From Sulfolobales archaeon (GTDB lineage: Archaea; Thermoproteota; Thermoprotei_A; Sulfolobales; NBVN01): DNA of 51,003 nucleotides. The notes beneath the pieces are model-generated. The model did not search any database. It was not told the origin of the DNA and worked only from the letters and a program-made list of their open reading frames with translations. A program made the position numbers and the translations under genes. The stretch spans positions 187,237-238,239 of the forward strand of contig JAOAKQ010000003.1 in NCBI GenBank assembly GCA_026419835.1. Reading direction: 5' to 3'. Positions within the stretch are counted from its first letter, which is position 1; every line of letters starts with the position of its first letter. Shown piece by piece: positions 34,674 to 43,092 of the stretch.

Positions 34674-35351
34674 GTGAGCGAGAACTACAGCATGTTTCCG
34701 CGCATGTATTCTGAGTCCTTACTCTACGTCGACCTGGTTGATATAGTGTCTGCCTACAGAAAGTTCTTTAAGCTTATTTATCTAAGTAAAATTCTCGGCA
34801 TCCGCGAAGCTCCTTTAAGTAAGTACGCTAGTGGGAAGATTAAACCGCGGGCTAGTAAGTCTCTTTCTATGGTTAGAGCTTTAACTAGCATAGACTTAGT
34901 TAAAAAAGCTGTAACTGAGTACATAAAGAATGAGAGCTTACTAGATCTGCTAACGGATGTTTACTTCACTAAGCTAATAGCTCTATCGATACTCGAGAGA
35001 ATAATTAGCGTATTTCATGGAAGTAGGGTTGAGGCGGTGCTGGCTTCAAGTGAAGCAATACTAATAGCTTCACATCTATCTCACAGACTGAAATCTCCAC
35101 TACTGAACCTACACGCAGTACGTGGAACCGCTAGATTAAAGAATCTCGGAAATAGTATAATAATCTTAGTTATGGCAGACAATGAAATTGTGAAAGAACT
35201 TTCGAGAATCAAGATGGAGGGTAGAAGAACTGATATAAGGTACATCTTCTCGTTAATATATACGAAAGAACTGACAACACTCTCATCGATATTTCCAAAC
35301 GCAGTTGTAGACCATCTAGTCGGGACACTTGCGTATGGACATAAAATTTAA
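34674..35351 (+). CDS. Degenerate HTH-phosphoribosyltransferase-like regulator
   Basis: This 225-residue protein aligns by eye with the regulator at 3835: the N-terminal HTH part reads YLSKILGIREAPLSKYASGKIK and both share a VRALTS..D..K segment after it. The transferase half is shorter, and the acidic PRPP loop (VDDIVRTGKT in the paralogue) is replaced by IILVMADNEIVK, with no G-K-T. It should not bind PRPP in the normal way. GTG start at 34674. Monocistronic between fni and an unrelated small gene. Confidence 0.6.
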   Translation: MSENYSMFPRMYSESLLYVDLVDIVSAYRKFFKLIYLSKILGIREAPLSKYASGKIKPRASKSLSMVRALTSIDLVKKAVTEYIKNESLLDLLTDVYFTKLIALSILERIISVFHGSRVEAVLASSEAILIASHLSHRLKSPLLNLHAVRGTARLKNLGNSIIILVMADNEIVKELSRIKMEGRRTDIRYIFSLIYTKELTTLSSIFPNAVVDHLVGTLAYGHKI

Positions 35352-35487
35352 GGAAACTGAATTGCGATGAGGAGACTGGGTCCTCTGCGGGTCCGTCTGG
35401 ATTCAAATACCGTACTCCAAGAAATTCGCACGATTACTCTATACCTTTTTAAGCCACCTACCTCGTAGTAGGGTTGCAGGAAGGCGT

Positions 35488-35811
35488 GTGGCGGTAAATA
35501 TAGTTGTTGGAGTAATTGGTGATGAACTCTCGGAGGACTTAGTTAGGTTAGTGTGGGAGGTAGCTCAAAGAATTTTTAGAAAATACAAACTGGAAGTATA
35601 CGTAGTGCCCGTAGTAGTTAGCTCTAGGTATCCGTATATTTCAATTAACGGTATTAGAGTAGTTGTTAAGAGTCCTCCAAGTGCTTCAGAACTGGAAGAC
35701 TTGATACTATCCGTAGCTATGTACACTGATAGTGAGGGAGAAGATGAGGTAGACCTAGTAGCATCAATAGAAGACCCTACATTGGCTGACGCTATTCTAG
35801 TGTCCTACTGA
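35488..35811 (+). CDS. Uncharacterised small protein
   Basis: A 107-residue protein with an alpha/beta pattern (VNIVVGVIGDE, then VYVVPVVVSS, ISINGIRVVVKSPP) reminiscent of a thioredoxin-like or small regulatory fold, but without a CxxC or other motif. It starts with GTG after a TATA-like CTTTTTAAG (about 35445) and its end overlaps the opposite-strand gene by 7 bases. Function unknown. Confidence 0.5.
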   Translation: MAVNIVVGVIGDELSEDLVRLVWEVAQRIFRKYKLEVYVVPVVVSSRYPYISINGIRVVVKSPPSASELEDLILSVAMYTDSEGEDEVDLVASIEDPTLADAILVSY

Positions 35812-36698
35812 CAAATATCGCATATAGATACCTCCGACCACTTACCATATCTTCCAGCTAGCAGTACGTCGTGCTTCTTAAGAAACTCTCCTATTTCTTT
35901 AGCATCACTCCTTAACCTAAAGTACTTAGAGTAGAAAGACCTGAGAAAAACTATAGGTTCTTCTATAACTTTGAGTCTCTTAAGTTCAGCGATGGCTCTA
36001 TTGGTAAGCTCCGCTCTTAAGGACTTTCGGTCGAATGGTATGAATGCGTAGACTGTCCGACCTATTGGTGTTTCTCTATAACTAACAACTAGACCTAGAG
36101 AATAGCCTCTATGTCCAATAAACATCTTCGCAAACTCCCTAAGTCCGACTTTCCCAACCAAGGCGAGAATGTAAGCTGAAGCATATGTTAGCTGACTACT
36201 TAAATCGCTCAATCCAGCCTTAGTTAGGAAGTAGTGTAGAGGTAGGGTATTTACGAGTTCCCCGTACTCTAGTTCCCGGTGGTACGTCTTCACAGTTTTT
36301 GACTCTAGGTCTATTCTCGAAATAGGTGAGAATACTCTACCAGCTCTCGATTTTCTAAGAAAACTTCTGTAGCAATCACATACACGTCTCTCTGGAAGTA
36401 GAAGTCTTCCGCAGAAACTCAGAAAAGAACTATCTACATCACCCATTTTTTCTCTAACTCCAGATTCCGGTCCTTCTATAACTACCTCAACATCAACTTC
36501 TTCGAAGACCTCGCCGAAGATCTCGTAGCAGCATTTTCTAGTTAAGAATACTGGCACTCTATCTAGGCAGGACGAACCGAGGGTCCAGCCGTAGAGGTCG
36601 CTCCCACCCTCCCATATATCAACGATAACATCGTTTTCTCTAGCTAGAGTGTTCGATGTTAGTGAATTTCCTAAGAATATCCTCTCTACCCTCTTCAC
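35805..36698 (-). CDS. FAD amine-oxidase/UDP-galactopyranose-mutase-like protein with lost dinucleotide motif
   Basis: The 297-residue protein shows the outline of a flavin oxidoreductase of the protoporphyrinogen oxidase/UGM type: an N-terminal strand, a DVIVDIWE acidic strand end, a central YGELVNTLPLHYFL (family: ...LVSTLPL), and a C-terminal LAGRYGKWSEVS (family: AGRfgeW). The N-terminal GxGxxG is replaced by LGNSLTSN, so FAD binding is doubtful. GTG start lies 59 bases inside the upstream C2H2 gene. It ends the small-gene block; family assignment is by eye and moderate. Confidence 0.4.
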   Translation of the reverse strand: MKRVERIFLGNSLTSNTLARENDVIVDIWEGGSDLYGWTLGSSCLDRVPVFLTRKCCYEIFGEVFEEVDVEVVIEGPESGVREKMGDVDSSFLSFCGRLLLPERRVCDCYRSFLRKSRAGRVFSPISRIDLESKTVKTYHRELEYGELVNTLPLHYFLTKAGLSDLSSQLTYASAYILALVGKVGLREFAKMFIGHRGYSLGLVVSYRETPIGRTVYAFIPFDRKSLRAELTNRAIAELKRLKVIEEPIVFLRSFYSKYFRLRSDAKEIGEFLKKHDVLLAGRYGKWSEVSICDICQ

Positions 36699-36972
36699 TC
36701 CTCTCCCTTTCTGCTGACACTCGTATCTTCTTATACCTTTTAGCGTGCCAGTGAGTTCTCATATGGTACACTAGGTCTTCTACAGACGTAAATAGAGGTG
36801 CGTCAGCGACAGGTAGATTCCCCTCTCGATTTTCAGGGCAGAGCTCCTCTATTTTTATGGTACTACAGATCGGGCAGATAATTAGGGATGTAGTTATGTC
36901 GTAGCACGTAGTAATGGATATTCCATGTGACTTAAAGTCTCTCCTAATCCACCTAGGTTCCCAGAGACTCAC
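36640..36972 (-). CDS. C2H2-type zinc-finger-like small protein
   Basis: The 110-residue protein has CPIC (about 33-36) and, after a long loop, EDLVYHMRTHWH, giving a C2-H2-like metal site with an insert. A basic C-terminal tail rich in Arg/Glu follows. GTG start shares a base with the upstream ribbon-helix-helix stop (TAGTG). Small C2H2 proteins of this kind occur on crenarchaeal plasmids and viruses as well as chromosomes. Its downstream gene overlaps it by 59 bases. Confidence 0.55.
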   Translation of the reverse strand: MSLWEPRWIRRDFKSHGISITTCYDITTSLIICPICSTIKIEELCPENREGNLPVADAPLFTSVEDLVYHMRTHWHAKRYKKIRVSAERERSEEGREDILRKFTNIEHSS

Positions 36973-37181
36973 TAGCTTTCTCCCTTCAAACCTCTGAGCT
37001 TAGCTAGAAATTCCTCTAGTTTCCCGACGTCAACATCGTAACCCAGATTCTTTAACTTGTACAGTAAAGCTAGTCTAAGAGCGTCACTACGGCAATCTAC
37101 AATGCCAATTCTTACTAGATAATCAATAAATTCTACAACACTCCTAGGAAGTCTAACGGAGACCAAAGCATCAGTATTCAC
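36972..37181 (-). CDS. Ribbon-helix-helix (CopG/Arc-like) DNA-binding protein
   Basis: About 69 residues from GTG at 37181 (GTG at 37202 is the alternative). ALVSVRLPRSVVEFIDYLV gives the N-terminal ribbon strand and first helix, followed by GIVDCRSDALRLALLYKL as the second helix of the RHH fold. A TATA-like CAATATTTATTAATG (37207-37221) and GGGG before 37181 support the later start. It may autoregulate the short operon it heads. Confidence 0.7.
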   Translation of the reverse strand: MNTDALVSVRLPRSVVEFIDYLVRIGIVDCRSDALRLALLYKLKNLGYDVDVGKLEEFLAKLRGLKGES

Positions 37182-37246
37182 GTAAACCCCTATATAACAC
37201 ACAGTACATTAATAAATATTGTTTACGCGTGACTATCTGCGAAACT

Positions 37247-37990
37247 CTACTCTCTGTAGTTTCTCAAGCCTAGAATAACGCTAAGATCAGGGTATACTAA
37301 GCTTAGAATCTCCGTTAGATCTAGTGATATGTCCGTACCGATAGTTACCCTAGCACTCTTTATTTCCTCTCCGTCTTTGTGTACGTATATCTTGACCGAG
37401 TACTTGTTTAATATCGAGGAAGCTATACCAGCGTTCCCGCTTTCGAAAAGTCTCCTTACGAGAGCTAGTAAGCTTCGCGCTAGGTCTTTTCCACAACTTC
37501 TTAGCTCGCTCGCTCTTTCTAAAATAGCTAGTGTTACAGCTACGGTAACGAAGTCTCTGGATTCGTTAGATATGTAGACGATATTATCGAGATCCGAGCA
37601 CTCTATTCGATTAAAGAGAGCTCTAACTACGTCATCAAGACTTCTAGCAATCGAAAACTGAGTTTTTTGAGAAACGATCGCATCTACAAATTTCATGACA
37701 CTCGCGCCGTATTCTCCGGGAAGGGAGTTAGCTACGCTAAGAACGACTCTAATGTTCTCATCTACGTCTCTCTCTAGAAAATCCGATAGAACCTTAAATA
37801 TCCTTACAGCGCATTCTTCACGTTTTTTACAAGAACGCAGTATTCTCTGAATTTTATCGAGGAGGAGTCTTCTCTTAGTAGGATGGTCTTGCGCGATCTT
37901 TAAAAAGTCCAGTACGGTCATTCTCCATTCCCTACGGTCCACTTCTCTTAGCGATCTTAACGCATTCCGAGACAATCCTATTAACAACAT
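37247..37990 (-). CDS. Uncharacterised helical protein
   Basis: A 247-residue protein, mostly helical (LDFLKIAQDHPTKRRLLLDKI, several Leu/Arg-rich helices, like an alpha-solenoid), ending in a beta-like region VKIYVHKDGEEIKSARVTIGTDISL. No family recognised. ATG at 37990 has GGAG at a good distance but gives a 59-base overlap with the upstream gene; ATG at 37921 would give no overlap and 224 residues. Cotranscribed with the C2H2 protein upstream. Confidence 0.5.
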   Translation of the reverse strand: MLLIGLSRNALRSLREVDRREWRMTVLDFLKIAQDHPTKRRLLLDKIQRILRSCKKREECAVRIFKVLSDFLERDVDENIRVVLSVANSLPGEYGASVMKFVDAIVSQKTQFSIARSLDDVVRALFNRIECSDLDNIVYISNESRDFVTVAVTLAILERASELRSCGKDLARSLLALVRRLFESGNAGIASSILNKYSVKIYVHKDGEEIKSARVTIGTDISLDLTEILSLVYPDLSVILGLRNYRE

Positions 37991-38336
37991 CCCGATGCTC
38001 CAGTCTAACGTGTCTCTCAGGGTTCGTGACGAGAGATCTCTTACATATAGTACAGTAGTACCCGCCGGGAACTCTAACTACGATTGGAACTAGGTTGCTG
38101 AGAGAGTTGTACGAGCACTTAATAACGTACTGCGCGATTCTGTGGTTCCCAGCTTTCTCAATTACTCTCTGTATGTACCCTCTCAACTTAAACTTCCCTA
38201 TTTTGTACTTATGACTTAAGACAGAAGGCGATTCACTATCTATTAGATACTCTTTGAGTGCGTGAAGTGTGATGAAGTCTCCCGCTAGTACTTTAATTAC
38301 TAGGTACCTTAGAGCTTCTACAAAGTTCTCACTCAT
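37932..38336 (-). CDS. Small protein with C2H2 zinc finger
   Basis: From the ATG at 38336 the protein has about 134 residues, with an N-terminal helical part (ALRYLVIKVLAGDFITLHALKEYL) and a C-terminal classical finger YYCTICKRSLVTNPERHVRLEH. A TATA-like GCTTTAAAAG at about 38372-38381 supports 38336 over the upstream GTG at 38360, because it leaves a leader with GGTGTTGG. Probably a nucleic-acid-binding protein; target unknown. Confidence 0.6.
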   Translation of the reverse strand: MSENFVEALRYLVIKVLAGDFITLHALKEYLIDSESPSVLSHKYKIGKFKLRGYIQRVIEKAGNHRIAQYVIKCSYNSLSNLVPIVVRVPGGYYCTICKRSLVTNPERHVRLEHRDVVNRIVSECVKIAKRSGP

Positions 38337-38450
38337 TCCAACACCTAACGTTTCTCTCACCTAGGTCTTCTTTTAAAGCGAGTAACCTAATCATCTCCAA
38401 GATATCGAACCATGGCGCTAATCTAGACTTCACTAACTTCATCCACGTCT

Positions 38451-40220
38451 TCATAGAAGATGGGTATTTAAGAATAAAACTGAGTAAAGCAAGTACTTCA
38501 CCATAGCATCTGAGTTAAGACTAATAGCGTGACCGATATCGGGTATTACGTGGAGTTCAAACGTCTTTCCAAGCTCCATAAGTTTGTAAGCGAACTTCAT
38601 AATCGGCCTCAGCGGGCATCTCGAGTCATTCTGGGGGTGAATTATGCATATTGGTGACCTAATTCTATCTATGTACGTAATGGGCGACCTCTCCGCAAAC
38701 AGCTCCTTCTTCCCAGCGAATAGTATCTCATCATATCTCTTAAAGAAAGCATCGGCAAGTTCGTAATCTTCAATCCAATCAGTAACTCCAGCACCAGCAA
38801 TACCGCACTTCCACATCCCCGGGTACTTTACCATAGCCATAAAGCTTAAGTAGCCCCCGTAACTGTAACCAAAGACTGCCAGTTTCTCTCGGTCGGCTAC
38901 TCCAGCTTTAACTGCCCACTCTACTGCGTAAACAAGGTCTGCGAGATCTCCACCTCCAGGATCGCCGAGATCGAGTTTTCTAAACTTCTCGCCATAGCCT
39001 GTAGACCCTCTGAAGTTGGGAGCTACTACATGGTAGCCTAGAGAAACTAGTAGGGCTAGTATAGGTGACCAAGCATTAGAAACTTCTGCCCACGGACCTC
39101 CGTGAGGGTACGCTACTGTCGGTCCCGGCGTCGGCACTCTAGAACTTACTAGAACGTACGTGGGTACTCTCACATCACCTTCTGATTCTACCTCTACGTA
39201 GAGAACGTCCCGTAGAGATTCCGCTATTTCGCGAGGAACGCTGCCGCCGATAATAACTTCGTAGTGCGAAGGTCTTGAGTACACTTTAAGTACTCTAGGC
39301 GGGTCTCTCATCGAAGTATGGGTTACGTAAACACAGTCTTCGCCTACATCAGCATTTAAAACAATTCCTTCAGGAGTCTCAACCTCAGCACCATCTACAA
39401 ATAACTTCGAATTACCGCGCTTCTTACCGATAGCCCATACTCTACCGTCGGATGTCCACCCAAAATCGACGTACTCGACCGGGTCGAACTTCTCTAGGTC
39501 GTCGTGCTTCACTCTGACCTTACCGATCCCCCCAGTTTCTATGTCGTAGATGTAGAGTTTGAATCTATCTAGATCTTCGAAATTACTTTCAAATAGTACC
39601 TTAGACCCGAACAACTTGGGGTCTCTGTTAACACTACCATCTCTTGGTGTGTAGATCTTCATTTCGCGGGAAGCTATGTCTATGAAGAAGAGCTCCGTTG
39701 TAAACGGATCTTTCTTAAGGTGCCCTGATCCAACGATGTACTTCTCATTGACGTCGGAGACCGTTTCCCGCCCACTAATCTCCACCACACTCTCAGCCAC
39801 GCCGTTGGAAGTCTTAGACATGTACACAAACGCTCTCGGTCCGACCGACCCGGACCAGGCAACTCTGAAACCGTCGTACCCTAGCCCTACAATTCTGTGT
39901 GGTTCAACTCCTTCAGATAGATTGATTTTTCCTCCAGATACTACATCCACGCCGTAGACTAGAACTTTCTCGTAACCCTTACTGACATCCACCGTGTAGA
40001 GAGCTACGTTCGAATTTCTCGAAGTTCTCAAGATCATGTAGACAGGCTCGTCAACGAGACCTACAATTCTCCCAGCGGCTGGTTCTATGGCATAGAGCTT
40101 ATAGACACCTTCTTGAGTTGAACTAAAGACTACGTGTCCACTTCTAGTTAGACCTACGAGATAGTATCTGGGGACTGAAACCACTTTCTTAATTAAATCA
40201 GAAACTCTCTCTACATCCAA
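38451..40220 (-). CDS. S9-family prolyl oligopeptidase/acylaminoacyl peptidase
   Basis: This 589-residue serine peptidase has an N-terminal beta-propeller (about 1-330) and a C-terminal alpha/beta-hydrolase domain. The catalytic triad is visible: S453 in GYSYGGY, D532 in PQNDSRCP, and H564 in DIGHAIS. Members release acyl-amino acids or cut short peptides in the cytosol. TTG start with GGTGGTG upstream. Divergent from GAPDH over a shared TATA block. Confidence 0.9.
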   Translation of the reverse strand: MDVERVSDLIKKVVSVPRYYLVGLTRSGHVVFSSTQEGVYKLYAIEPAAGRIVGLVDEPVYMILRTSRNSNVALYTVDVSKGYEKVLVYGVDVVSGGKINLSEGVEPHRIVGLGYDGFRVAWSGSVGPRAFVYMSKTSNGVAESVVEISGRETVSDVNEKYIVGSGHLKKDPFTTELFFIDIASREMKIYTPRDGSVNRDPKLFGSKVLFESNFEDLDRFKLYIYDIETGGIGKVRVKHDDLEKFDPVEYVDFGWTSDGRVWAIGKKRGNSKLFVDGAEVETPEGIVLNADVGEDCVYVTHTSMRDPPRVLKVYSRPSHYEVIIGGSVPREIAESLRDVLYVEVESEGDVRVPTYVLVSSRVPTPGPTVAYPHGGPWAEVSNAWSPILALLVSLGYHVVAPNFRGSTGYGEKFRKLDLGDPGGGDLADLVYAVEWAVKAGVADREKLAVFGYSYGGYLSFMAMVKYPGMWKCGIAGAGVTDWIEDYELADAFFKRYDEILFAGKKELFAERSPITYIDRIRSPICIIHPQNDSRCPLRPIMKFAYKLMELGKTFELHVIPDIGHAISLNSDAMVKYLLYSVLFLNTHLL

Positions 40221-40254
40221 TCACGCACCACCACTACATTTGCGAAGACATAGG

Positions 40255-40264
40255 AATATATATA
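40255..40264. promoter_or_regulatory. Symmetric TATA box shared by divergent S9 peptidase and gap genes
   Basis: The run AATATATATA in GGAATATATATACC (40253-40266) can serve both strands. It gives predicted leaders of about 11-13 bases to gap (ATG 40297) and to the S9 gene (TTG 40220). Confidence 0.5.
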
Positions 40265-40296
40265 CCTTGAGGAAGTTGCAGAAGTCGGTGTTCTGT

Positions 40297-41346
40297 ATGG
40301 CTAGAACCGTAGTTAGGGTGCTCGTTAACGGCTACGGAGTCATAGGTAAGAGAGTAGCTGATGCCGTTCTTCGCCAACCAGATATGAAGTTAGTTGGAGT
40401 AGCTGATGTAGTAGCTGATTGGAGAATAAAACTCGCCGCAGCTAGGGGATTCCCAGTGTATGCTTCACTTACTGATAGAGTTGTTGATATGGAGAAGAAG
40501 GGTCTTAGAGTAGGTGGAGTTCTAGAAGATCTCCTCAAAAGAGGTGAAGTAGATGTAGTAGTAGACTGCGCTCCAGCTAAAGTGGGTGCTAGAAATAAAG
40601 AGCTGTACGAAAAACACGGTGTTAGAGCAGTTTTTCAGGGCGGTGAGAAACATGAAGTTGCCGGGGTATCGTTCGTCGCTCAGAGAAACTACAGTGAAGC
40701 ACTAGGACGCCAATTCGTTCGAGTTGTTAGCTGCAATACTACCGCTATATGTAGAGTAGTTGGTGGAATTCACGAGAAGATCGGTGTGAAGAAAGCTAGA
40801 GTGGCGATATTTAGAAGAGCTGTAGATGTGTGGGAATCGAGCAGAGCGGGTATTATGAATACCGTAGTACCGGAACTGCAGGTACCCTCACACCACGGAC
40901 CGGATGCGAGAACCGTAATAAAAGACCTAGACATAGTGACCATGGCAGCTAAGGGAAGTCACAATCTATACCATCTACACATAGCAATGATTGAAACCAA
41001 GAGCAGAGTATCCGTTGAGGACGTGGTGAGAGTTATTGAAGAAGAACCTAGAGTAGTATTCGTAAGTGGTGAAGACGGTGTTGAAGGACTAAACAGCATC
41101 TTCGAGATCTCCAGAGACTTGGGTAGACCGCGCGGCGATCTCTACGAAATACCTGTGTGGAGGGAGAGCGTATCGACTTCGAGCGATGGAACTGAAATCT
41201 ACATGATGTGGGCAACTCCTAACGAATCAAACGTAGTTCCCGAGAATGTGGATGCTATAAGAGCCGTAACTGAGCTAGAGAAAGAAGCTAAAATATCAAT
41301 CTCTAAGACCGATAGTAATCTCGGAGTAATAAAGAGAATTTACTGA
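40297..41346 (+). CDS. gap: Archaeal glyceraldehyde-3-phosphate dehydrogenase (phosphorylating)
   Basis: The 349-residue enzyme oxidises glyceraldehyde 3-phosphate with NAD(P) and phosphate. It has the N-terminal VRVLVNGYGVIGKRVADAV Rossmann start and the archaeal catalytic motif SCNTTAICR (C146). The ATG at 40297 is chosen because the GAPDH fold begins there; the 19 upstream codons are not family-like. In archaea with GAPOR or GAPN this enzyme mainly serves gluconeogenesis. Confidence 0.96.
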   Translation: MARTVVRVLVNGYGVIGKRVADAVLRQPDMKLVGVADVVADWRIKLAAARGFPVYASLTDRVVDMEKKGLRVGGVLEDLLKRGEVDVVVDCAPAKVGARNKELYEKHGVRAVFQGGEKHEVAGVSFVAQRNYSEALGRQFVRVVSCNTTAICRVVGGIHEKIGVKKARVAIFRRAVDVWESSRAGIMNTVVPELQVPSHHGPDARTVIKDLDIVTMAAKGSHNLYHLHIAMIETKSRVSVEDVVRVIEEEPRVVFVSGEDGVEGLNSIFEISRDLGRPRGDLYEIPVWRESVSTSSDGTEIYMMWATPNESNVVPENVDAIRAVTELEKEAKISISKTDSNLGVIKRIY

Positions 41347-41400
41347 TACTACACGTCTTACAATGGAGCTCGTCGCTCGCTATTCGTAACTTATTGAGCT

Positions 41401-41958
41401 CTACCTACCTGCCGCAATTTTAGTGCTTAGAATCCTCTCACCCGATTCTAAGTCGGTAATGGATGCCGTAAGATCTTCACAATCTATAATACCGTACGTC
41501 TTTCTACTAGCTAAGTACCCGGAGAGAGTTCCCGGATTGATTAGATAGCTATTGCGTATTTTCTCTATTTTAAATCTGTGAGTATGCCCGTAGAGCACTA
41601 CATCGTAATAGCCACCACACGCTACTCCATACGCGATCTTCTCCGTGAGTTCAACTGATTTAAATCCGTGTAGGAGAAAAGCTTTTAACCCGCAAAGGTC
41701 AGCTTCTTCAGGCTGGTCGTAGACCTCCTTAGCAATTCTGCTGAGAAGAACTTTATCTCCATCGTTATTTCCAAGCACTACCTTAAGATTGAATTTAGGT
41801 GGGAGAGATTCCGAGATTAGTTTCAGCGTGAATGGTGAAACTATGTCACCTAAATGAATGAGAAAACCACTGCTAATAAAAGAAGACTTCAGTACGTCGA
41901 GAAATCTCTTGACAGCGTCTATATTATCGTGAGTGTCTGACACTATGAAAAACTTCAA
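41401..41958 (-). CDS. Metallophosphoesterase (YfcE/MJ0936-like)
   Basis: Unlike the protein at 5450, this 185-residue enzyme has every metal motif of the calcineurin-like fold: SDTHDN, HLGDIV, LGNNDG, LLHG, YGHTH. It is probably a phosphodiesterase of the YfcE type, substrate unknown. TTG start with GGGGTAGCGG upstream; TATA-like CTATTTTAATC lies about 30 bases before the start. Convergent with gap. Confidence 0.9.
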   Translation of the reverse strand: MKFFIVSDTHDNIDAVKRFLDVLKSSFISSGFLIHLGDIVSPFTLKLISESLPPKFNLKVVLGNNDGDKVLLSRIAKEVYDQPEEADLCGLKAFLLHGFKSVELTEKIAYGVACGGYYDVVLYGHTHRFKIEKIRNSYLINPGTLSGYLASRKTYGIIDCEDLTASITDLESGERILSTKIAAGR

Positions 41959-42009
41959 GCCGCTACCCCAGAATGTGCTTCGATAGATTAAAATAGCTGC
42001 ACTCGGCTT

Positions 42010-43086
42010 CTAGAAGTACTCAAACGGTCTCCTACTACCTCTATATTCGCCAACAATGTTTAGCTTGTATCCGCAGTTAGGACATCTATTTTCAGAAAGT
42101 AGTTTCCACTCGAGAATGTAGAAACCGTATCTTCTCACTACTAAGTGCTTACACTTAGGGCAGTACGTGTGCTCTAGCTTGTGACCCGGGACATTGCCTA
42201 AGTATACGTGTTTCAATCCTTCGGCTGTAGCTACCTGAGCTAGCTTCTCCATGGTTTTAACATCTGTAGGGGGTAAATAGCCTAGTTTGTAGTGCGGGTA
42301 GAACCTGAGTAGGTGGAATGGCGCTTCATCACCTAGATTTTCTACTATCCATCTAGCCAACTTCCTTATATCCGCGAGGTCTTCACCGTACTTGGGAATT
42401 ACGAGATTCGTGATCTCTACGAAGATCTTTTTCTCCTTCATAGCCAGTAGAGTCTGAAATATAGGCTCTGGGTCGTGGACCCCCATGAACTTAACGTAGA
42501 AGTCTTTCCTACCTCCTCCCTTGAAGTCGACCGTAGAGGCATCCATGTATTTTGACAGCTCCGCTAGAGCTTCCTCCGTGATATAACCGTTAGTTACCAT
42601 AGTATTGAAGAGGCCTTCACGCTTCGCGATTTTAGCTACGTCATACATGTACTCGTAGAATATCGTTGGTTCGTTGTATGTGTAGCTAACACCATCGCTC
42701 CTAGTTTTCTTGGCTAGTCTAACTAGTTCCTCTGGGTCTACGTACTCACCGAATATCTCGTTCCTTCTCGACTGCGAGAGAGTCCAGTTCTGGCAGAAGG
42801 AGCACATAAAGTTACATCCAGCTGTAGAAATAGAGAGTACCGCAGACCCCGGGTTGAAGTGCATTAGAGGTTTCTTCTCTATAGGATCGACGTTGGCTGC
42901 TGTTAGTAATCCGTATACGAGTGTGTAGAGCGTTCCGTTTTCGTTGTATCTCACTCCACAAGCCCCAAAGCCACCACTAGCGATCGGGCACCTCTTATAG
43001 CATAGGCCGCACCTAACCTTACCTTCCCCCAGCTTCTCCCAGAATCTAGCTTCGCGAACCCATGGTTCATTTAGCTTCGGTCTCAT
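42010..43086 (-). CDS. Radical SAM enzyme (AmmeMemoRadiSam-system type)
   Basis: The 358-residue protein has the radical SAM cluster motif CNFMCSFC (C91, C95, C98), an N-terminal cysteine-rich region (CGLCYKRCPI, GACGVRY) and a C-terminal zinc ribbon (CPKC, CPNC). This matches the PflA-like enzymes named for co-occurrence with AMMECR1 and Memo proteins; their substrate is unknown. AMMECR1 and Memo genes are not in the window. It lies 6 bases downstream of the three CBS genes and probably shares their transcript. Confidence 0.88.
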   Translation of the reverse strand: MRPKLNEPWVREARFWEKLGEGKVRCGLCYKRCPIASGGFGACGVRYNENGTLYTLVYGLLTAANVDPIEKKPLMHFNPGSAVLSISTAGCNFMCSFCQNWTLSQSRRNEIFGEYVDPEELVRLAKKTRSDGVSYTYNEPTIFYEYMYDVAKIAKREGLFNTMVTNGYITEEALAELSKYMDASTVDFKGGGRKDFYVKFMGVHDPEPIFQTLLAMKEKKIFVEITNLVIPKYGEDLADIRKLARWIVENLGDEAPFHLLRFYPHYKLGYLPPTDVKTMEKLAQVATAEGLKHVYLGNVPGHKLEHTYCPKCKHLVVRRYGFYILEWKLLSENRCPNCGYKLNIVGEYRGSRRPFEYF

Positions 43087-43092
43087 ATCTAC

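Noticed and set aside
35352-35420. tRNA or C/D sRNA-like stretch (GATGAGGA, and GGATTCAAATACC resembling a T arm)
   Set aside because: No acceptor stem or anticodon arm pairs with it, and D box order is wrong.
40240-40296. Longer GAPDH start with 19 extra residues
   Set aside because: The extra residues overlap the TATA element and are not like the family N-terminus, which begins with the ATG at 40297.
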